Below are positions 35,152-44,768 of a DNA stretch of 64,000 nt, piece after piece. Position 1 is the stretch's first letter. Each line of letters opens with the position of its first letter. Location: the NCBI RefSeq assembly GCF_003287285.1, contig NZ_QMIG01000011.1:1-64000 (forward strand), given 5' to 3'. The notes under the pieces were generated by a model that worked only from the letters and a program-made list of their open reading frames with translations, was not told the origin of the DNA and did no database searches. The translations under genes were made by a program, and so were the position numbers. The DNA comes from Phytoactinopolyspora halophila (GTDB lineage: Bacteria; Actinomycetota; Actinomycetes; Jiangellales; Jiangellaceae).

Positions 35152-36777
35152 TCACCAGAATCCGAGCCGGGCGAGCGGCTCCACCAGCTCCCGCTCCTCG
35201 TAAGAAAGGTGCGAGAGCAACGTGTCTGTGAGCAAGTCCACAACCGAGCGGACTTCTTCAATGCCGTGATCGCCGCGCACCAGGCCGACGAGCGCCCGGT
35301 CGACGCGCTCCACGATGCCGTGGATCACGACATGCTCTTCCTGCAACCGATCGAGCACCGGCGCGAGCCGCGCGTCGCCGTGCCTGAGACGTGGGAACAC
35401 GGCCTGGTCTTCAAGCATGTGATGGTGGGTGACCACCCGGCAGTAGGACTCGCAGAACGTGCCGAGCGTCCAGTTGTTCTGCCGCATCGTCATCGTGTTG
35501 AGCTGCGAGCGCGCCGTCCCGGCGTCCATCGACCCGGCCTCCACCTGATCTACCAGCTCGCGCAGCCGTTGCAGCTCGCTGCGCAGATGGTCGTGCACAT
35601 CGACCAGGTGCTGCCCGCTCGCCTGCTCGTGCGCGGTGTAGGTGCGCCCCGCCTCGGGTTCCGGGCCGACGGGACGATCGTCCTCGCTCCACGGCCGCTC
35701 CTGGCTCAGCCGGGTTCCGTCGTCGGGCGTGGGGGTAACGCCCAGTGCAGGGGCGACGCTGCCACGCCCGGCATCGCGCCCCGGGCCGGCACCGGCACGC
35801 GAGCTCGTATCCGGCTCACCGCTCGACTCCGCGGCACCTATCGCCTGATCGTCTGGTGCCTGATCGTCCGGTGCGTGCCGTCGCTCGTGCCGAACGCGCT
35901 CCTGCTGCACCAGTTCCCGGACGGCAGGGACCACCTCGGCTGCGAACTGCCGGATCGTGTCCGCGTCGTCGCTGGCGAGAATGAAGGCGCTCATGCCGTC
36001 GACGACGGCCAACTCGGCGAGCTGCTCGGCCCAGACTCCGGGCGGCCCCTGGAGGAACTCGGCCCCGGGACCCATGAACGTCCCGCCGATGTTGTACAGC
36101 CGCCGGACCTGCGCGGGGTCGCGGCCCGCTTCGGACGCCGCATCGTCGATGATCTTGTTCATCTCGGCCAGCGTCTCCGGAGCGGCGTAGAACGAGCTCG
36201 GCAGCCAGCCGTCAGCGTGTGCCCCGGTCAGCCGCAGCATGCGCGCCTTGTACGAGCCCAGCCAGATGCCGGGCTCGTGCGCGGGCGCGGGACCGGGTTT
36301 GGCACCCCACACGCGGTAATACTCGCCGTCGACGCGCGCCGGCCCGCCGTCCGGTCGCCAGAACGCCCGGATGATCTGCAGGGCCTCGTCGAGTGCGGTC
36401 ACGCTCTGACCGGGCGTGCGCTTCGGTGCTCCCATGGCGACGGCGGCCTCGCCGAACGCACCGGCACCGAGGCCCAGCTCGACCCGTCCCCCACTGATCA
36501 GATCGAGGCTGGCTACGCTCTTCGCCAGGACGGCCGGCAGGCGCAATGGCAGGTTCGCGACGTTGGGAGCGACCCGCACGGCATTCGTGCGCGTGGCGAT
36601 CGCCGCCAGCAACGTCCACGTGTCGAGGAACGCTGGCTGGTACGGATGGTCCTGCACGGTCACCAGATCCAGGCCCGCATCCTCGGTCAGCTGCGCCAAC
36701 GCCAGGATGCGCTGCGGATCGGCAGCGGACGGCGTGAGGAAGGTACCGAAGAGCAGGTCGTGGCCGTAGTCGGGCAT
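35152..36777 (-). CDS. LLM-class flavin oxidoreductase fused to a hemerythrin domain
   Basis: 541 residues. Residues 1 to about 300 are a luciferase-like (FMN or F420) monooxygenase barrel: LTEDAGLDLVTVQDHPYQP, SGGRVELGLGAGAF, PGIWLGSYKARMLRLTGAHADGWLPS. A Gln/Asp/Pro-rich linker follows. Residues of about 395-540 form a hemerythrin HHE domain with His and Glu ligands in DVHDHLRSEL, THHHMLEDQAVFP, EEHVVIHGIVE and HLSYEERELVEPL. A di-iron oxygen-binding unit joined to a flavin enzyme suggests oxygen or redox sensing or supply. ATG at 36777. It is divergent from a MarR regulator. Confidence 0.88.
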   Translation of the reverse strand: MPDYGHDLLFGTFLTPSAADPQRILALAQLTEDAGLDLVTVQDHPYQPAFLDTWTLLAAIATRTNAVRVAPNVANLPLRLPAVLAKSVASLDLISGGRVELGLGAGAFGEAAVAMGAPKRTPGQSVTALDEALQIIRAFWRPDGGPARVDGEYYRVWGAKPGPAPAHEPGIWLGSYKARMLRLTGAHADGWLPSSFYAAPETLAEMNKIIDDAASEAGRDPAQVRRLYNIGGTFMGPGAEFLQGPPGVWAEQLAELAVVDGMSAFILASDDADTIRQFAAEVVPAVRELVQQERVRHERRHAPDDQAPDDQAIGAAESSGEPDTSSRAGAGPGRDAGRGSVAPALGVTPTPDDGTRLSQERPWSEDDRPVGPEPEAGRTYTAHEQASGQHLVDVHDHLRSELQRLRELVDQVEAGSMDAGTARSQLNTMTMRQNNWTLGTFCESYCRVVTHHHMLEDQAVFPRLRHGDARLAPVLDRLQEEHVVIHGIVERVDRALVGLVRGDHGIEEVRSVVDLLTDTLLSHLSYEERELVEPLARLGFW

Positions 36778-36866
36778 CAAGTATCCAATCGTCTGCTGAA
36801 CAGATTATATGTCTACCTGAACATCTCGGATACCGCAAACCTTCCCGCGACGCCTACACTGGCCTC
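36778..36866. promoter_or_regulatory. divergent promoter region, LLM-hemerythrin and MarR
   Basis: 89 bp, AT-rich in the middle. CTGAACA occurs twice, about 22 bases apart, flanking AGATTATATGTCT; GTATCC and GGATAC lie at the ends. A MarR operator in this area is plausible, exact bases unclear. Confidence 0.35.
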
Positions 36867-37382
36867 ATGGTCACGGTGGCGGATTCAGACGGCGAGATCG
36901 GGCTGGAAAGCGACCTCGGCTGGGCACTCGGCCGGATCTTCCGGTCGTACGTGAAGACATTCGACGCCGTTCTCGACGACGTACCCGGTGGCCCGCGCGG
37001 CTACCAGGTGCTCGCCGCCGCCACACACGGCTCCCCACCCAGCCAGCTCGCGCTCGCCCAGCATCTCGGCATCGACCGCACGGTCATGACATACCTGATC
37101 GACGATCTCGTCACCGCTGGTCTCGTCGAACGCCGCCCGGATACCACGGACCGGCGCGCCCGGCGCATCGTCGCCACCGAACAGGGTGCTCAGCTGCTCC
37201 ACACGCTGGAACGGGAACTTGCCAGCGCCGAAGAGCACCTGCTCGCGCCGCTCGGCGACGACGAGCGCGGCGCCTTGCGTGCCCTGCTGCGACGGATCGC
37301 CGAACACGTCCAGCGTTTCGATCCCGTCGCCAATACCTGCCAGGCCGTCGACGACGTCCGCCACTCCAACACCGTGCCCTAA
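36867..37382 (+). CDS. MarR family transcriptional regulator
   Basis: 171 residues. Winged helix PSQLALAQHLGIDRTVMTYLIDDLVTAGLVERRPDTTDRRARRIVATEQG. Divergent from the LLM-hemerythrin gene and likely its regulator. Its stop overlaps by four bases the stop of the convergent flavoprotein gene. No strong Shine-Dalgarno precedes the ATG; TACACT lies seven bases before it, so it may be leaderless. Confidence 0.88.
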   Translation: MVTVADSDGEIGLESDLGWALGRIFRSYVKTFDAVLDDVPGGPRGYQVLAAATHGSPPSQLALAQHLGIDRTVMTYLIDDLVTAGLVERRPDTTDRRARRIVATEQGAQLLHTLERELASAEEHLLAPLGDDERGALRALLRRIAEHVQRFDPVANTCQAVDDVRHSNTVP

Positions 37383-38773
37383 TCCAGCTCGTCGGCCGCC
37401 TTGCGGGCGGCGATCTGAACGGGATCCCAGACCGGCGAGAACGGCGGGGCGTACGACATGTCGCTCATCGCCAGATCGCCGGCGCTCATACCGTTCCACA
37501 ACGCCACAGCGAGCACGTCGATACGCTTGGCCGCACCTTCCCGGCCGACGATCTGCCCGCCCAGCAGCCGGTGTGTCGACCGCTCGGCGACGATCTTGAC
37601 CGTCAACGGTTGCGCGCCCGGGAAGTACCCCGCGCGAGTCGTCGACTCGATCGTGGTGGTCACGTAGTCCAGTCCCGCGGCATCGGCCTCGGCCACCGAC
37701 ACTCCGGTGCGTGCGATCTCGAGGTCACAGACCTTGCTCACCGCCGTCCCGACGATGCCTGGAAACACCGCGTTCCCGCCGCCCAGGTTCATCCCCAGGA
37801 CCCGGCCTTGCTTGTTCGCATGCGTACCGAGCGGGACGTGCACGTATGAGGCGAGCACGCGATGGAACGTCTCGACGCAGTCGCCCGCCGCCCAGACGTT
37901 CTCGTGGCCGCTGACCCGCATGCGATCGTCCACCCGCAGGCCCCCGGTGGCGCCGAGTGGCAAGCCGGCGTCGCTGGCCAACTGCGTTGCCGGACGGGCA
38001 CCGATTCCGAGGACGACGATGTCCGCGTCGTAGTCACCCGCATCAGTCCGCACACGCCGCACCGAACCGCCGGCCGGGGTGGCGGACACGGTGCCGGGCG
38101 CGGTGTCGAAGCCCTCGACCGTCACACCGGTCACGACCTCGATTCCCATCCCCTGCATCGCCGTGCGGACGTGGCTGCCCATGTCCGGATCCAGCGTCGT
38201 CATCGGCTCCGGCGCGCGTTCGAGAACCGTCACCTGCAGGCCACGGCGGACCATCGCCTCGGCCATCTCCAGGCCGATGTATCCGGCACCAACAACGACG
38301 GCCCGGCTGGGGCGGCGACGGGCCAAGTAGTCGATCACCGTGGCGCCGTCGTCGAGCGTCTGCACGCCGAAGACACCGTCCGCGTCGATCCCCGGCAGGG
38401 GCGGGCGGGCCGGCACGGCACCGGTCGCCAGGACCAGGTGGTCGAACCCGAGCCGGGTGGTGCGAGCCGAGCCGTTCCCCACCACCTCGACCTGGCCAGT
38501 GTCGAGATCGACCGCGCGGGCCTCGGTGCTCAGGCGCACGTCGATGCCGTTCTGCCGATGCTCCTCAGCCGAGCGCGCCACCAGCCCGTGCGGACCGTCG
38601 ACGTCACCGCCCACCCAATACGGGATCCCGCACGCCGAGTACGACGTCCAGTGCCCGCGGTCGACGGCTACCAGCTCCACCTCCCGGCCGCTGCGGGCGG
38701 CGACGCGTCGTGCCTGCGACGCAGCACTCATTCCGGCGGCGTCCGCGCCGATGATCACGATACGTTCGGCCAT
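37379..38773 (-). CDS. FAD-dependent pyridine nucleotide-disulfide oxidoreductase, CoA-disulfide reductase-like
   Basis: 464 residues. FAD motif IIGADAAGMSAA, single active Cys48 in SYSACGIPYWVGG, NAD motif VVVGAGYIGLEMAEAMVRRG and VWAAGDCVE, with a full dimerisation domain. The single-Cys SxxxCGxPY signature is that of CoA-disulfide reductase and NADH oxidase/peroxidase. It would keep low-molecular-weight thiols reduced; mycothiol or CoA are possible partners. It lies 82 bases after nucS on the same strand. Confidence 0.88.
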   Translation of the reverse strand: MAERIVIIGADAAGMSAASQARRVAARSGREVELVAVDRGHWTSYSACGIPYWVGGDVDGPHGLVARSAEEHRQNGIDVRLSTEARAVDLDTGQVEVVGNGSARTTRLGFDHLVLATGAVPARPPLPGIDADGVFGVQTLDDGATVIDYLARRRPSRAVVVGAGYIGLEMAEAMVRRGLQVTVLERAPEPMTTLDPDMGSHVRTAMQGMGIEVVTGVTVEGFDTAPGTVSATPAGGSVRRVRTDAGDYDADIVVLGIGARPATQLASDAGLPLGATGGLRVDDRMRVSGHENVWAAGDCVETFHRVLASYVHVPLGTHANKQGRVLGMNLGGGNAVFPGIVGTAVSKVCDLEIARTGVSVAEADAAGLDYVTTTIESTTRAGYFPGAQPLTVKIVAERSTHRLLGGQIVGREGAAKRIDVLAVALWNGMSAGDLAMSDMSYAPPFSPVWDPVQIAARKAADELD

Positions 38774-38835
38774 GCGTCCAGCCTTGCACGACGGCCGCAG
38801 TACCCGAGCGCGCCCGCGCCCGGAAGTCCCGCGTT

Positions 38836-38873
38836 TCTAGAAGAGGCGCTCCGATCTAGAAGAGGCGCTCCGA
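38836..38873. repeat. 19-bp perfect tandem duplication at the nucS stop codon
   Basis: TCTAGAAGAGGCGCTCCGA occurs twice without mismatch (38836-38854, 38855-38873). On the minus strand each copy encodes SERLF plus TAG, so the C-terminal clamp-binding-like tail of NucS and its stop codon are duplicated just beyond the gene. Confidence 0.9.
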
Positions 38874-39518
38874 GGGGTCGTCGACGCCTCGCAAGGCGTC
38901 GTAATCGACCGTCACGCAGCTGATGCCGCGGTCGTTGGCCAGCGTGCGAGCCTGTGGCCGGATCTCTTGCGCGGCGAAGACCCCCCGCACGGGGCTGAGC
39001 TGCGGATCGCGATCGAGCAGCTCCAGGTAGCGAGACAGCTGCTCGACTCCATCGATCTCGCCCCGGCGCTTCACCTCGACCGCAACCGTCGTGCCGGCTT
39101 CGTCCCGGCAGAGCAGGTCGACCGGGCCGATTGGGGTCGGATACTCGCGCCGCACCAACCGCCAGCCAGCTCCGAACGTCTCGACGTTTTCCGCCAGCAA
39201 CTGTTGCAAGTGAGCCTCGACCCCATCCTTTACCAACCCGGGGTCGACGCCAAGATCATGGCTGGAATCGTGCAGGATCTCCTCGATACCGATGACGAGA
39301 GAATCGTCGGTCTTCGTGCTCTGAACGGTCCACACACCGTCGTCCTCCACCAGCGTGCACGGCGGGCTCATCCAGTTCAACGGCTTGTAGGCACGATCGT
39401 CGGCATGAACGGACACCGAGCCGTCGGCCTTGATGAGGATCAGCCTCGTGGCCATGGGCAGGTGAGCGGTGAGCCGGCCTGCGTAGTCCACCTGACAACG
39501 AGCAATGACGAGACGCAC
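38856..39518 (-). CDS. nucS: mismatch-specific endonuclease NucS (EndoMS)
   Basis: 220 residues. The nuclease domain has [38 protein letters not shown], with the conserved Asp and E-x-K, and the protein ends SERLF, like the LRLF-type tail that binds the sliding clamp. NucS replaces MutS/MutL in actinobacteria, cutting both strands at mismatches. GTG at 39518 follows GGAAA and lies 11 bases after the dnaE2 stop, so it is probably co-transcribed with that error-prone polymerase. Confidence 0.93.
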   Translation of the reverse strand: MRLVIARCQVDYAGRLTAHLPMATRLILIKADGSVSVHADDRAYKPLNWMSPPCTLVEDDGVWTVQSTKTDDSLVIGIEEILHDSSHDLGVDPGLVKDGVEAHLQQLLAENVETFGAGWRLVRREYPTPIGPVDLLCRDEAGTTVAVEVKRRGEIDGVEQLSRYLELLDRDPQLSPVRGVFAAQEIRPQARTLANDRGISCVTVDYDALRGVDDPSERLF

Positions 39519-39529
39519 GGTTTCCGACG

Positions 39530-42500
39530 TTACCGGAAGTCGCGGCTGCCCGTACTGCCGGTGACCTTCAACGGGGCGAGCCGGATGGCAAGCAGGTTGA
39601 TAGCGCCATCGGCACGTTCCAGCTTACCGTCGACGACGACAGCGGTGGACTCGAGCGCGATCCTGCGCTGGCGTTGCCACACGCCGGGCGGGCAGATGAC
39701 GTTGACCATGCCGGTCTCGTCCTCGACGTTCATGAACACGACGCCACCCGCCGTCGGCGGCCGCTGCCGGTGGGTGATCAGCCCGCCGAGCAGTAACCGC
39801 TGCCCATCGTCGAGGTCACGCAACTGATCCGCCCGGACCGCGTTCCATTCGTCCAGCTGGTCTCGCACATGCTGAACCGGATGGCTGTCCGGTGAGACGC
39901 CCGTCGCCCAGAGATCGGCGAAGGTCTGCTCCACGGCCGTCATCCGGGGCAGTGCTGGGGCGCGAGAACCCGGTGTCGTCCCCGGTAGCTGGCCTTCATC
40001 GCTGCCGGCGAGCGCCCCCACTGCCCACAGTGCCTCGCGCCGGTCGAGACCGAAACAGTCAAAGGCCCCCGCAGTGGCCAGCGACTCCAGCGCGGCCAGG
40101 GGCACGTCGGACCGGCGCACGAGGTCGGCGACATCGGCATACGGCTGCCCGTCAACGATGTTCTGGGCGACGTTCTTGCCCACGTTCCGCACCGACAGCA
40201 GTCCCATGCGCATGGCCGGTTGTGGGACATCCGGCCGGTGCGGGTGGTCGGATTCCACCTGAACCGGCTCTTCCAGGGTTGTCTTGACGTCACTGGCATT
40301 GATGTCGACTCCCCGCACCGTCACCCCATGCCGGCGGGCATCGTCCACCAGCGTCTGTGGCGCGTAGAAGCCCATGGGCTGGTTGTTGAGCAGCGCCGTG
40401 GTGAAGACGGCCGGGTAGAACCGCTTGAGATAGGCGCTGGCGTAGACGAGATAGGCGAAGCTGTAGGCGTGCGACTCGGGAAAGCCGTAGCTGGCGAAGC
40501 CGAACAGCTTGCCGTAGACGTCCTCGGCTACGTCGGCGGGAATGCCGTTCTCCGCCATGCCCGCGAGCAGCCGGTGCCGTAACCGCTCGATCCGCTCGGG
40601 GGAACGCTTGGAGCTCATCGCCTGCCGCAGCTGGTCGGACTCGCGGGGCGTGAAGTTCGCGCAGTCGATGGCCAGCTGCATCATCTGCTCCTGGAACAGC
40701 GGCACACCCCTGGTGCGCTCAAGAGCGCCTTTCATCAGCGGGTGCGGGTAGTCGGGGTCTTCGTCGCCGTTCTTGCGCCGGATGAATGGATGCACCGAGC
40801 CACCCTGGATCGGCCCCGGGCGGATCAGTGCCACCTCGATCACGAGGTCGTAGAACGTCTCCGGCTTCAGCCGGGGCAGCGTCGCCATCTGCGCGCGCGA
40901 CTCCACCTGGAACACCCCCACGGTGTCGGCGTCGCACAGCATGTCGTAGACCGCCGGCTCCTCGTCCGGGACGGTCTGCAACGTCCAGGTGATGCCGTGG
41001 TGCTCCTGCAGGAGCTCGAAAGACTCCCGCAGCGCCGCGAGCATGCCAAGGCCGAGCAGGTCGAACTTCACCAACCCGGCAGCAGCGCAATCATCCTTGT
41101 CCCACTGCAAGACGCTGCGCCCGGGCATGCTCGCCCACTCGACCGGGCACACCTCTCCCACCGGCCGGTCACAGAGCACCATGCCGCCAGAGTGGATGGA
41201 CAGGTGCCGCGGCAGGCGCAGCATCCGATAGACCAGCTGCACGACGTCCTCGGGAATGCCGGCCTCATCGGAGATCGGCTCGCGATGGCCAACGTGGCGA
41301 GACCAGCCGTCCACCTGTCCCGGGCTGTATCCCAGGGCGCGGGCAACATCCCGCAGCGCCATCCGCTGCCGGTAGGTGTTGACGTTGGCGACCTGCGCCG
41401 CGCGCTGACGGCCGTAGTACTCGTAGACGTGCTGGATGACCTCTTCCCGCCGGGCGTTCTCGATGTCGATGTCGATGTCCGGCGGCCCCACCCGATCGTC
41501 GGTGAGGAAACGCTCGAAGAGCAGCTCATGCTTGATCGGGTCCACGGCCGTGATGCCCAGAGCGAAACACACCGCCGAATTCGCCGCCGACCCACGACCC
41601 TGGCAGAGGATGCCGTTCTGCTCGCAGAACTGGACAATCTCGTAGACGATGAGGAAATAGCCCGGGAAGTTGAGATCCTCGATGACCTTCAGCTCGTGTT
41701 CGAGCTGCTCGTAGATCTTCTCCGTCTCCGGGATACCTCGCGGCCCGTACCGGCGGTGTGCCCCTTCCTCCACCTTCTGGCGCAAGAAACTGGCGTCGGT
41801 GTGTCCCTCCGGGACATCTCGATCCGGCAGCTCGGGCGCGATCAGGCTGATGTCGAACGCGCAGGCCCGGCCCAGCTCGGCCGTCGCTTCTCGCACGCCG
41901 GGAAAGCGGCCGAGCCGTTCCTCCATCTCGGCCCCGCTGCGGATGTGGGCCGTGCCGTTGGCCGGCAGCCAGCCAGACATCTCGTCCAGACTGCTACGTG
42001 CCCGGACAGCCGCGAGTACGTGGGCGAGGTCGGCATCTTCCGGGCCCGCGTGGTGGACGTTGTTGGACGCCACCACGCCCACCCCGACGCGCCCCGCCAG
42101 CTCGAAAAGCATGTCGTTGCGCGCATCGTCGAGCGGTTGGTCATGGTCGATCAACTCGACGAAGACGTTCTCCCGGCCGAACAGCTCGACCAACCGCCGT
42201 AGCTCCTTCTCGGCGGCATCCCCGCCCTCCCGCTCCAGAGCGGCGGGCACCAGGCCCTTGCGGCACCCGGTCAATACGGCCCAGTGCCCGCCGTGCTGTG
42301 CTGCCAGCTCCTCGAGGTCATAAACCGGGCGTCCCTTGTCACCACGCATCTGAGCGGTGGTGATGGCACCCGCCAGCCGGCCATAGCCCTCGGGATCTCG
42401 CGCCAGAACGAGCAAGTGCCGGCCTTCCGGATCGGGCACTCCAGCCTGCCGCTCCGTCAGGCCCAAGCTGAGCTCGGCCCCGAAGACCGTCCGCAGCGTT

Positions 42501-42856
42501 CGGCCGGACATCTGGCACGCATCGCGGGCTGCCTCGGCAAACCGTATAACGCCGTACAGGCCGTCGTGATCGGTAATGGCCAGGGTTTCCACACCCTGAA
42601 AGATCGCTTCGACGACCAGCGCCTCGGGCTCGCACGCACCATCGAGAAAGCTGTAGGCGGAATGGCAGTGCAGCTCCGCCCACGCAGGACCGGAATAGTC
42701 GGGAAGCTCTCGCATCTCCTGAGGTGGATGCGCCGACAACTCGGCAGCCTCACGCACGCTCCGAGGTAGCTTCTCGCCGTCGCTTCGCCAGCCACTGCCC
42801 CACGACAGCGCCCGCTCGAACTCACGCCAGGGAATGGATGGATTATGCCAGCCCAT
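39530..42856 (-). CDS. dnaE2: error-prone DNA polymerase III alpha subunit
   Basis: 1108 residues. PHP domain at the N terminus ([23 protein letters not shown]), polymerase active-site aspartates in [14 protein letters not shown] near residue 460, and the DnaE2-type opening [18 protein letters not shown]. It does translesion synthesis with ImuA' and ImuB, both encoded further on in this window. ATG at 42856 follows GCGAGGC. It lies 18 bases after the DUF222-HNH gene; the only LexA-like box upstream is that gene's promoter at 44661-44676. Confidence 0.94.
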   Translation of the reverse strand: MGWHNPSIPWREFERALSWGSGWRSDGEKLPRSVREAAELSAHPPQEMRELPDYSGPAWAELHCHSAYSFLDGACEPEALVVEAIFQGVETLAITDHDGLYGVIRFAEAARDACQMSGRTLRTVFGAELSLGLTERQAGVPDPEGRHLLVLARDPEGYGRLAGAITTAQMRGDKGRPVYDLEELAAQHGGHWAVLTGCRKGLVPAALEREGGDAAEKELRRLVELFGRENVFVELIDHDQPLDDARNDMLFELAGRVGVGVVASNNVHHAGPEDADLAHVLAAVRARSSLDEMSGWLPANGTAHIRSGAEMEERLGRFPGVREATAELGRACAFDISLIAPELPDRDVPEGHTDASFLRQKVEEGAHRRYGPRGIPETEKIYEQLEHELKVIEDLNFPGYFLIVYEIVQFCEQNGILCQGRGSAANSAVCFALGITAVDPIKHELLFERFLTDDRVGPPDIDIDIENARREEVIQHVYEYYGRQRAAQVANVNTYRQRMALRDVARALGYSPGQVDGWSRHVGHREPISDEAGIPEDVVQLVYRMLRLPRHLSIHSGGMVLCDRPVGEVCPVEWASMPGRSVLQWDKDDCAAAGLVKFDLLGLGMLAALRESFELLQEHHGITWTLQTVPDEEPAVYDMLCDADTVGVFQVESRAQMATLPRLKPETFYDLVIEVALIRPGPIQGGSVHPFIRRKNGDEDPDYPHPLMKGALERTRGVPLFQEQMMQLAIDCANFTPRESDQLRQAMSSKRSPERIERLRHRLLAGMAENGIPADVAEDVYGKLFGFASYGFPESHAYSFAYLVYASAYLKRFYPAVFTTALLNNQPMGFYAPQTLVDDARRHGVTVRGVDINASDVKTTLEEPVQVESDHPHRPDVPQPAMRMGLLSVRNVGKNVAQNIVDGQPYADVADLVRRSDVPLAALESLATAGAFDCFGLDRREALWAVGALAGSDEGQLPGTTPGSRAPALPRMTAVEQTFADLWATGVSPDSHPVQHVRDQLDEWNAVRADQLRDLDDGQRLLLGGLITHRQRPPTAGGVVFMNVEDETGMVNVICPPGVWQRQRRIALESTAVVVDGKLERADGAINLLAIRLAPLKVTGSTGSRDFR

Positions 42857-42874
42857 ACCAGCCTCGCTTCGGCA

Positions 42875-44647
42875 CTAGAAGGGTGGGATGTCGTCAAGTG
42901 GAGCGACCCGCTCATCGAATGGTGCACCGGGTGGTGGGTCGGGTGGCGGGTCGGGTTCCGAATCTGGCCCCGGGCCGGCATGCGCGGCCGGAGCGATTCT
43001 GGGCAGCGTGACAGTCTGGGTACGTCCGGTGGGACTGGTCCAGCGCTGGGTACCCGGGGCGACCTGCTCCACAGACCACCCGGCATGGTGCTTTTGCAGA
43101 TGGCACGACCGGCACAGCGCCGAGCAGTTACAGGCAGACGTCGGCCCCTCCGGATACGGAATGCGATGATCGATCTCGCATCGATACGCCGGCTGGTGAC
43201 AGCCGGGCATGCGGCACTCGCGATCGCGCAGCAACACGTAGTCCACCAGATCTTGCGGCGGGGTGTACCGGGTGCGCCCGTAATCCAAGGCCCACCCACC
43301 GGCCGGGTCGGTGCCGATCCAGCGCCACACCCCAGCCGCCGCCAACCGGCGCGCGGTGTCCGCGTCGATCGGGCCGTAGCCATCCAGCTCACCCGGCTGC
43401 TCGTCCAGGCCAAGCAGCGTGGACCAGGGAACCGTCACGTTCACCGTGACCGCGCGGCCATGTGCCCGGGCCAGCGGCTCCCCGAACGCCGAGCCGCATT
43501 CCGCGCACCCCGTGCCGCCCAGACGGCCGGACGTCAACGACGCCCATGCCATCGCCGCCAACGCATCCGCACGCCGCTCCCCCGCCGATCGTCCCTGCTG
43601 TGCGGCGGTCGGCGGAGGACCGGCGGCGGCGTGACCGGCGGTGGCCTGGTCGGGGTGGGCGGCATGGTCGGCGGTGGCCTGGTCGGGCTGGGCGTTGTGA
43701 TCGGCGTTGTCGTTGGGCTGGGCGTTGTGATCGGCCGCATCGTGATCGGCGTCGGCTGCGTTGTGGTCGGGCTGGGCGTCGCCCGATGTGGCGGCGGTGA
43801 GCGCGGCCATGATCGCAGCGGCCTCTTCAGCGGTCAGATACGCATGCAACCAGGCCATACCGTCAGCATCCGGTTCCATCCACACCGTGCGATCCTTGCG
43901 AGCCTTTTCCCGCCGCTCCTTCATCGATTCCGGCGCCAGCTCATGTAGTAACCGCCGCACCACCCGGCCCACCTTCACCGATGTCCAGGCATGCACGTGG
44001 GGCAGCACCGCCGCCAGAATCCGCTCTACCAATGCGGCCTCGTGACCGCGCAACACGTCGGTGATGATCTTCGCCCGGCGGGTATCGATCCGCCCTTCGA
44101 GCAACGCCCGGTGCACCGCCGGAAACACGTCCCTCAGCTGCACACCCTGATCCACCACCCGCTGCGCCTGTGGCTTCGTCCACGGCCAGGTCAGACACAA
44201 CTCACTTGCCGTCACCGGTACCGGATGCAACGAATTACGCCCATGCCCCTCACCGGCGCGCATCTCTTCCCGGCTGGTCAGCTCGGCCGCGGCCGCCGCC
44301 TGGCGCGCTTGTGCCCAGGCGATGAGCCGCTCCCACCCGGCAACCACATCACCCAGCTCGTGTGCGTCAACGTGACCCAGCGGCACCACGTCCAGCGCCG
44401 AGGCCAGCCCTACCCCGGTAGGCATCTCGGCCACGCTGGGGGCATCGCCGAGCTCGGCCGCGAACTCGGCGACAACGAACTCCTCAGAGTCCATTCCCGC
44501 TCGAAGCGCGGCAGACTCCGTGGCACTCCACCGATCGATGTCACGCTCGACGAGCGCCACCCATGCGGCTTCGGCCTCCGCAGCCGCATGCGAGCCCGCT
44601 ACATCACCATTGCGGGGCTCGACCTCGGTACCACGGCTACCATCCAT
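42875..44647 (-). CDS. DUF222/HNH endonuclease-signature protein (13E12 family)
   Basis: 590 residues. The N-terminal DUF222 part has AAELTSREEMRAGEG and RVVDQGVQLRDVFPAVHRALLEGRIDTRRAKIITDVL. The C-terminal HNH motif is RDRECRMPGCHQPAYRCEIDHRIPYPEGPTSACNCSALCRSCHLQKH. Between them lies a repeat-rich insert of Asp, His, Ala, Gln and Asn, then a proline-rich tail. These genes are multicopy in actinobacteria; their role is unsettled. Here it heads the dnaE2-nucS operon. TAGAAT sits six bases before ATG 44647, so the mRNA is probably leaderless. Confidence 0.88.
   Translation of the reverse strand: MDGSRGTEVEPRNGDVAGSHAAAEAEAAWVALVERDIDRWSATESAALRAGMDSEEFVVAEFAAELGDAPSVAEMPTGVGLASALDVVPLGHVDAHELGDVVAGWERLIAWAQARQAAAAAELTSREEMRAGEGHGRNSLHPVPVTASELCLTWPWTKPQAQRVVDQGVQLRDVFPAVHRALLEGRIDTRRAKIITDVLRGHEAALVERILAAVLPHVHAWTSVKVGRVVRRLLHELAPESMKERREKARKDRTVWMEPDADGMAWLHAYLTAEEAAAIMAALTAATSGDAQPDHNAADADHDAADHNAQPNDNADHNAQPDQATADHAAHPDQATAGHAAAGPPPTAAQQGRSAGERRADALAAMAWASLTSGRLGGTGCAECGSAFGEPLARAHGRAVTVNVTVPWSTLLGLDEQPGELDGYGPIDADTARRLAAAGVWRWIGTDPAGGWALDYGRTRYTPPQDLVDYVLLRDRECRMPGCHQPAYRCEIDHRIPYPEGPTSACNCSALCRSCHLQKHHAGWSVEQVAPGTQRWTSPTGRTQTVTLPRIAPAAHAGPGPDSEPDPPPDPPPGAPFDERVAPLDDIPPF
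43630..43785 (-). repeat. degenerate tandem repeats inside the HNH gene
   Basis: Imperfect units such as GCGTTGTGATCGGC and GGCCTGGTCGGG recur and encode QPDQATADHAAHPDQ and DHNAQP-like repeats. The insert lies between the DUF222 and HNH domains and probably varies in length between strains. Confidence 0.7.
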
Positions 44648-44653
44648 CCCGGC

Positions 44654-44682
44654 ATTCTAATCGAACACCAGTTCCCATACAA
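44654..44682 (-). promoter_or_regulatory. SOS promoter of the HNH-dnaE2-nucS operon
   Basis: On the minus strand TTGTAT (44682-44677) and TAGAAT (44659-44654) are 17 bases apart. Between them is TCGAAC-ACCA-GTTCCC (44661-44676, plus strand), 14 of 16 matching the actinobacterial LexA box. The predicted start point is the A of the ATG. Confidence 0.65.
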
Positions 44683-44768
44683 CCCTCCGACGAGTTCGGA
44701 TCGCCAACGAAACCGCGGCTGCACAGCGACACCCAAGGCCCTGCTGCCGCGGGCCTTCGGCGATCCTG

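Noticed and set aside
35209-36954. Long frame antisense to the LLM-hemerythrin gene
   Set aside because: Shadow of a gene with clear domains on the minus strand.
42875-44647. HNH gene as an intein, group II intron or mobile-element boundary
   Set aside because: No splice motifs, reverse transcriptase, terminal repeats or target duplication are visible; the DUF222 layout explains it.
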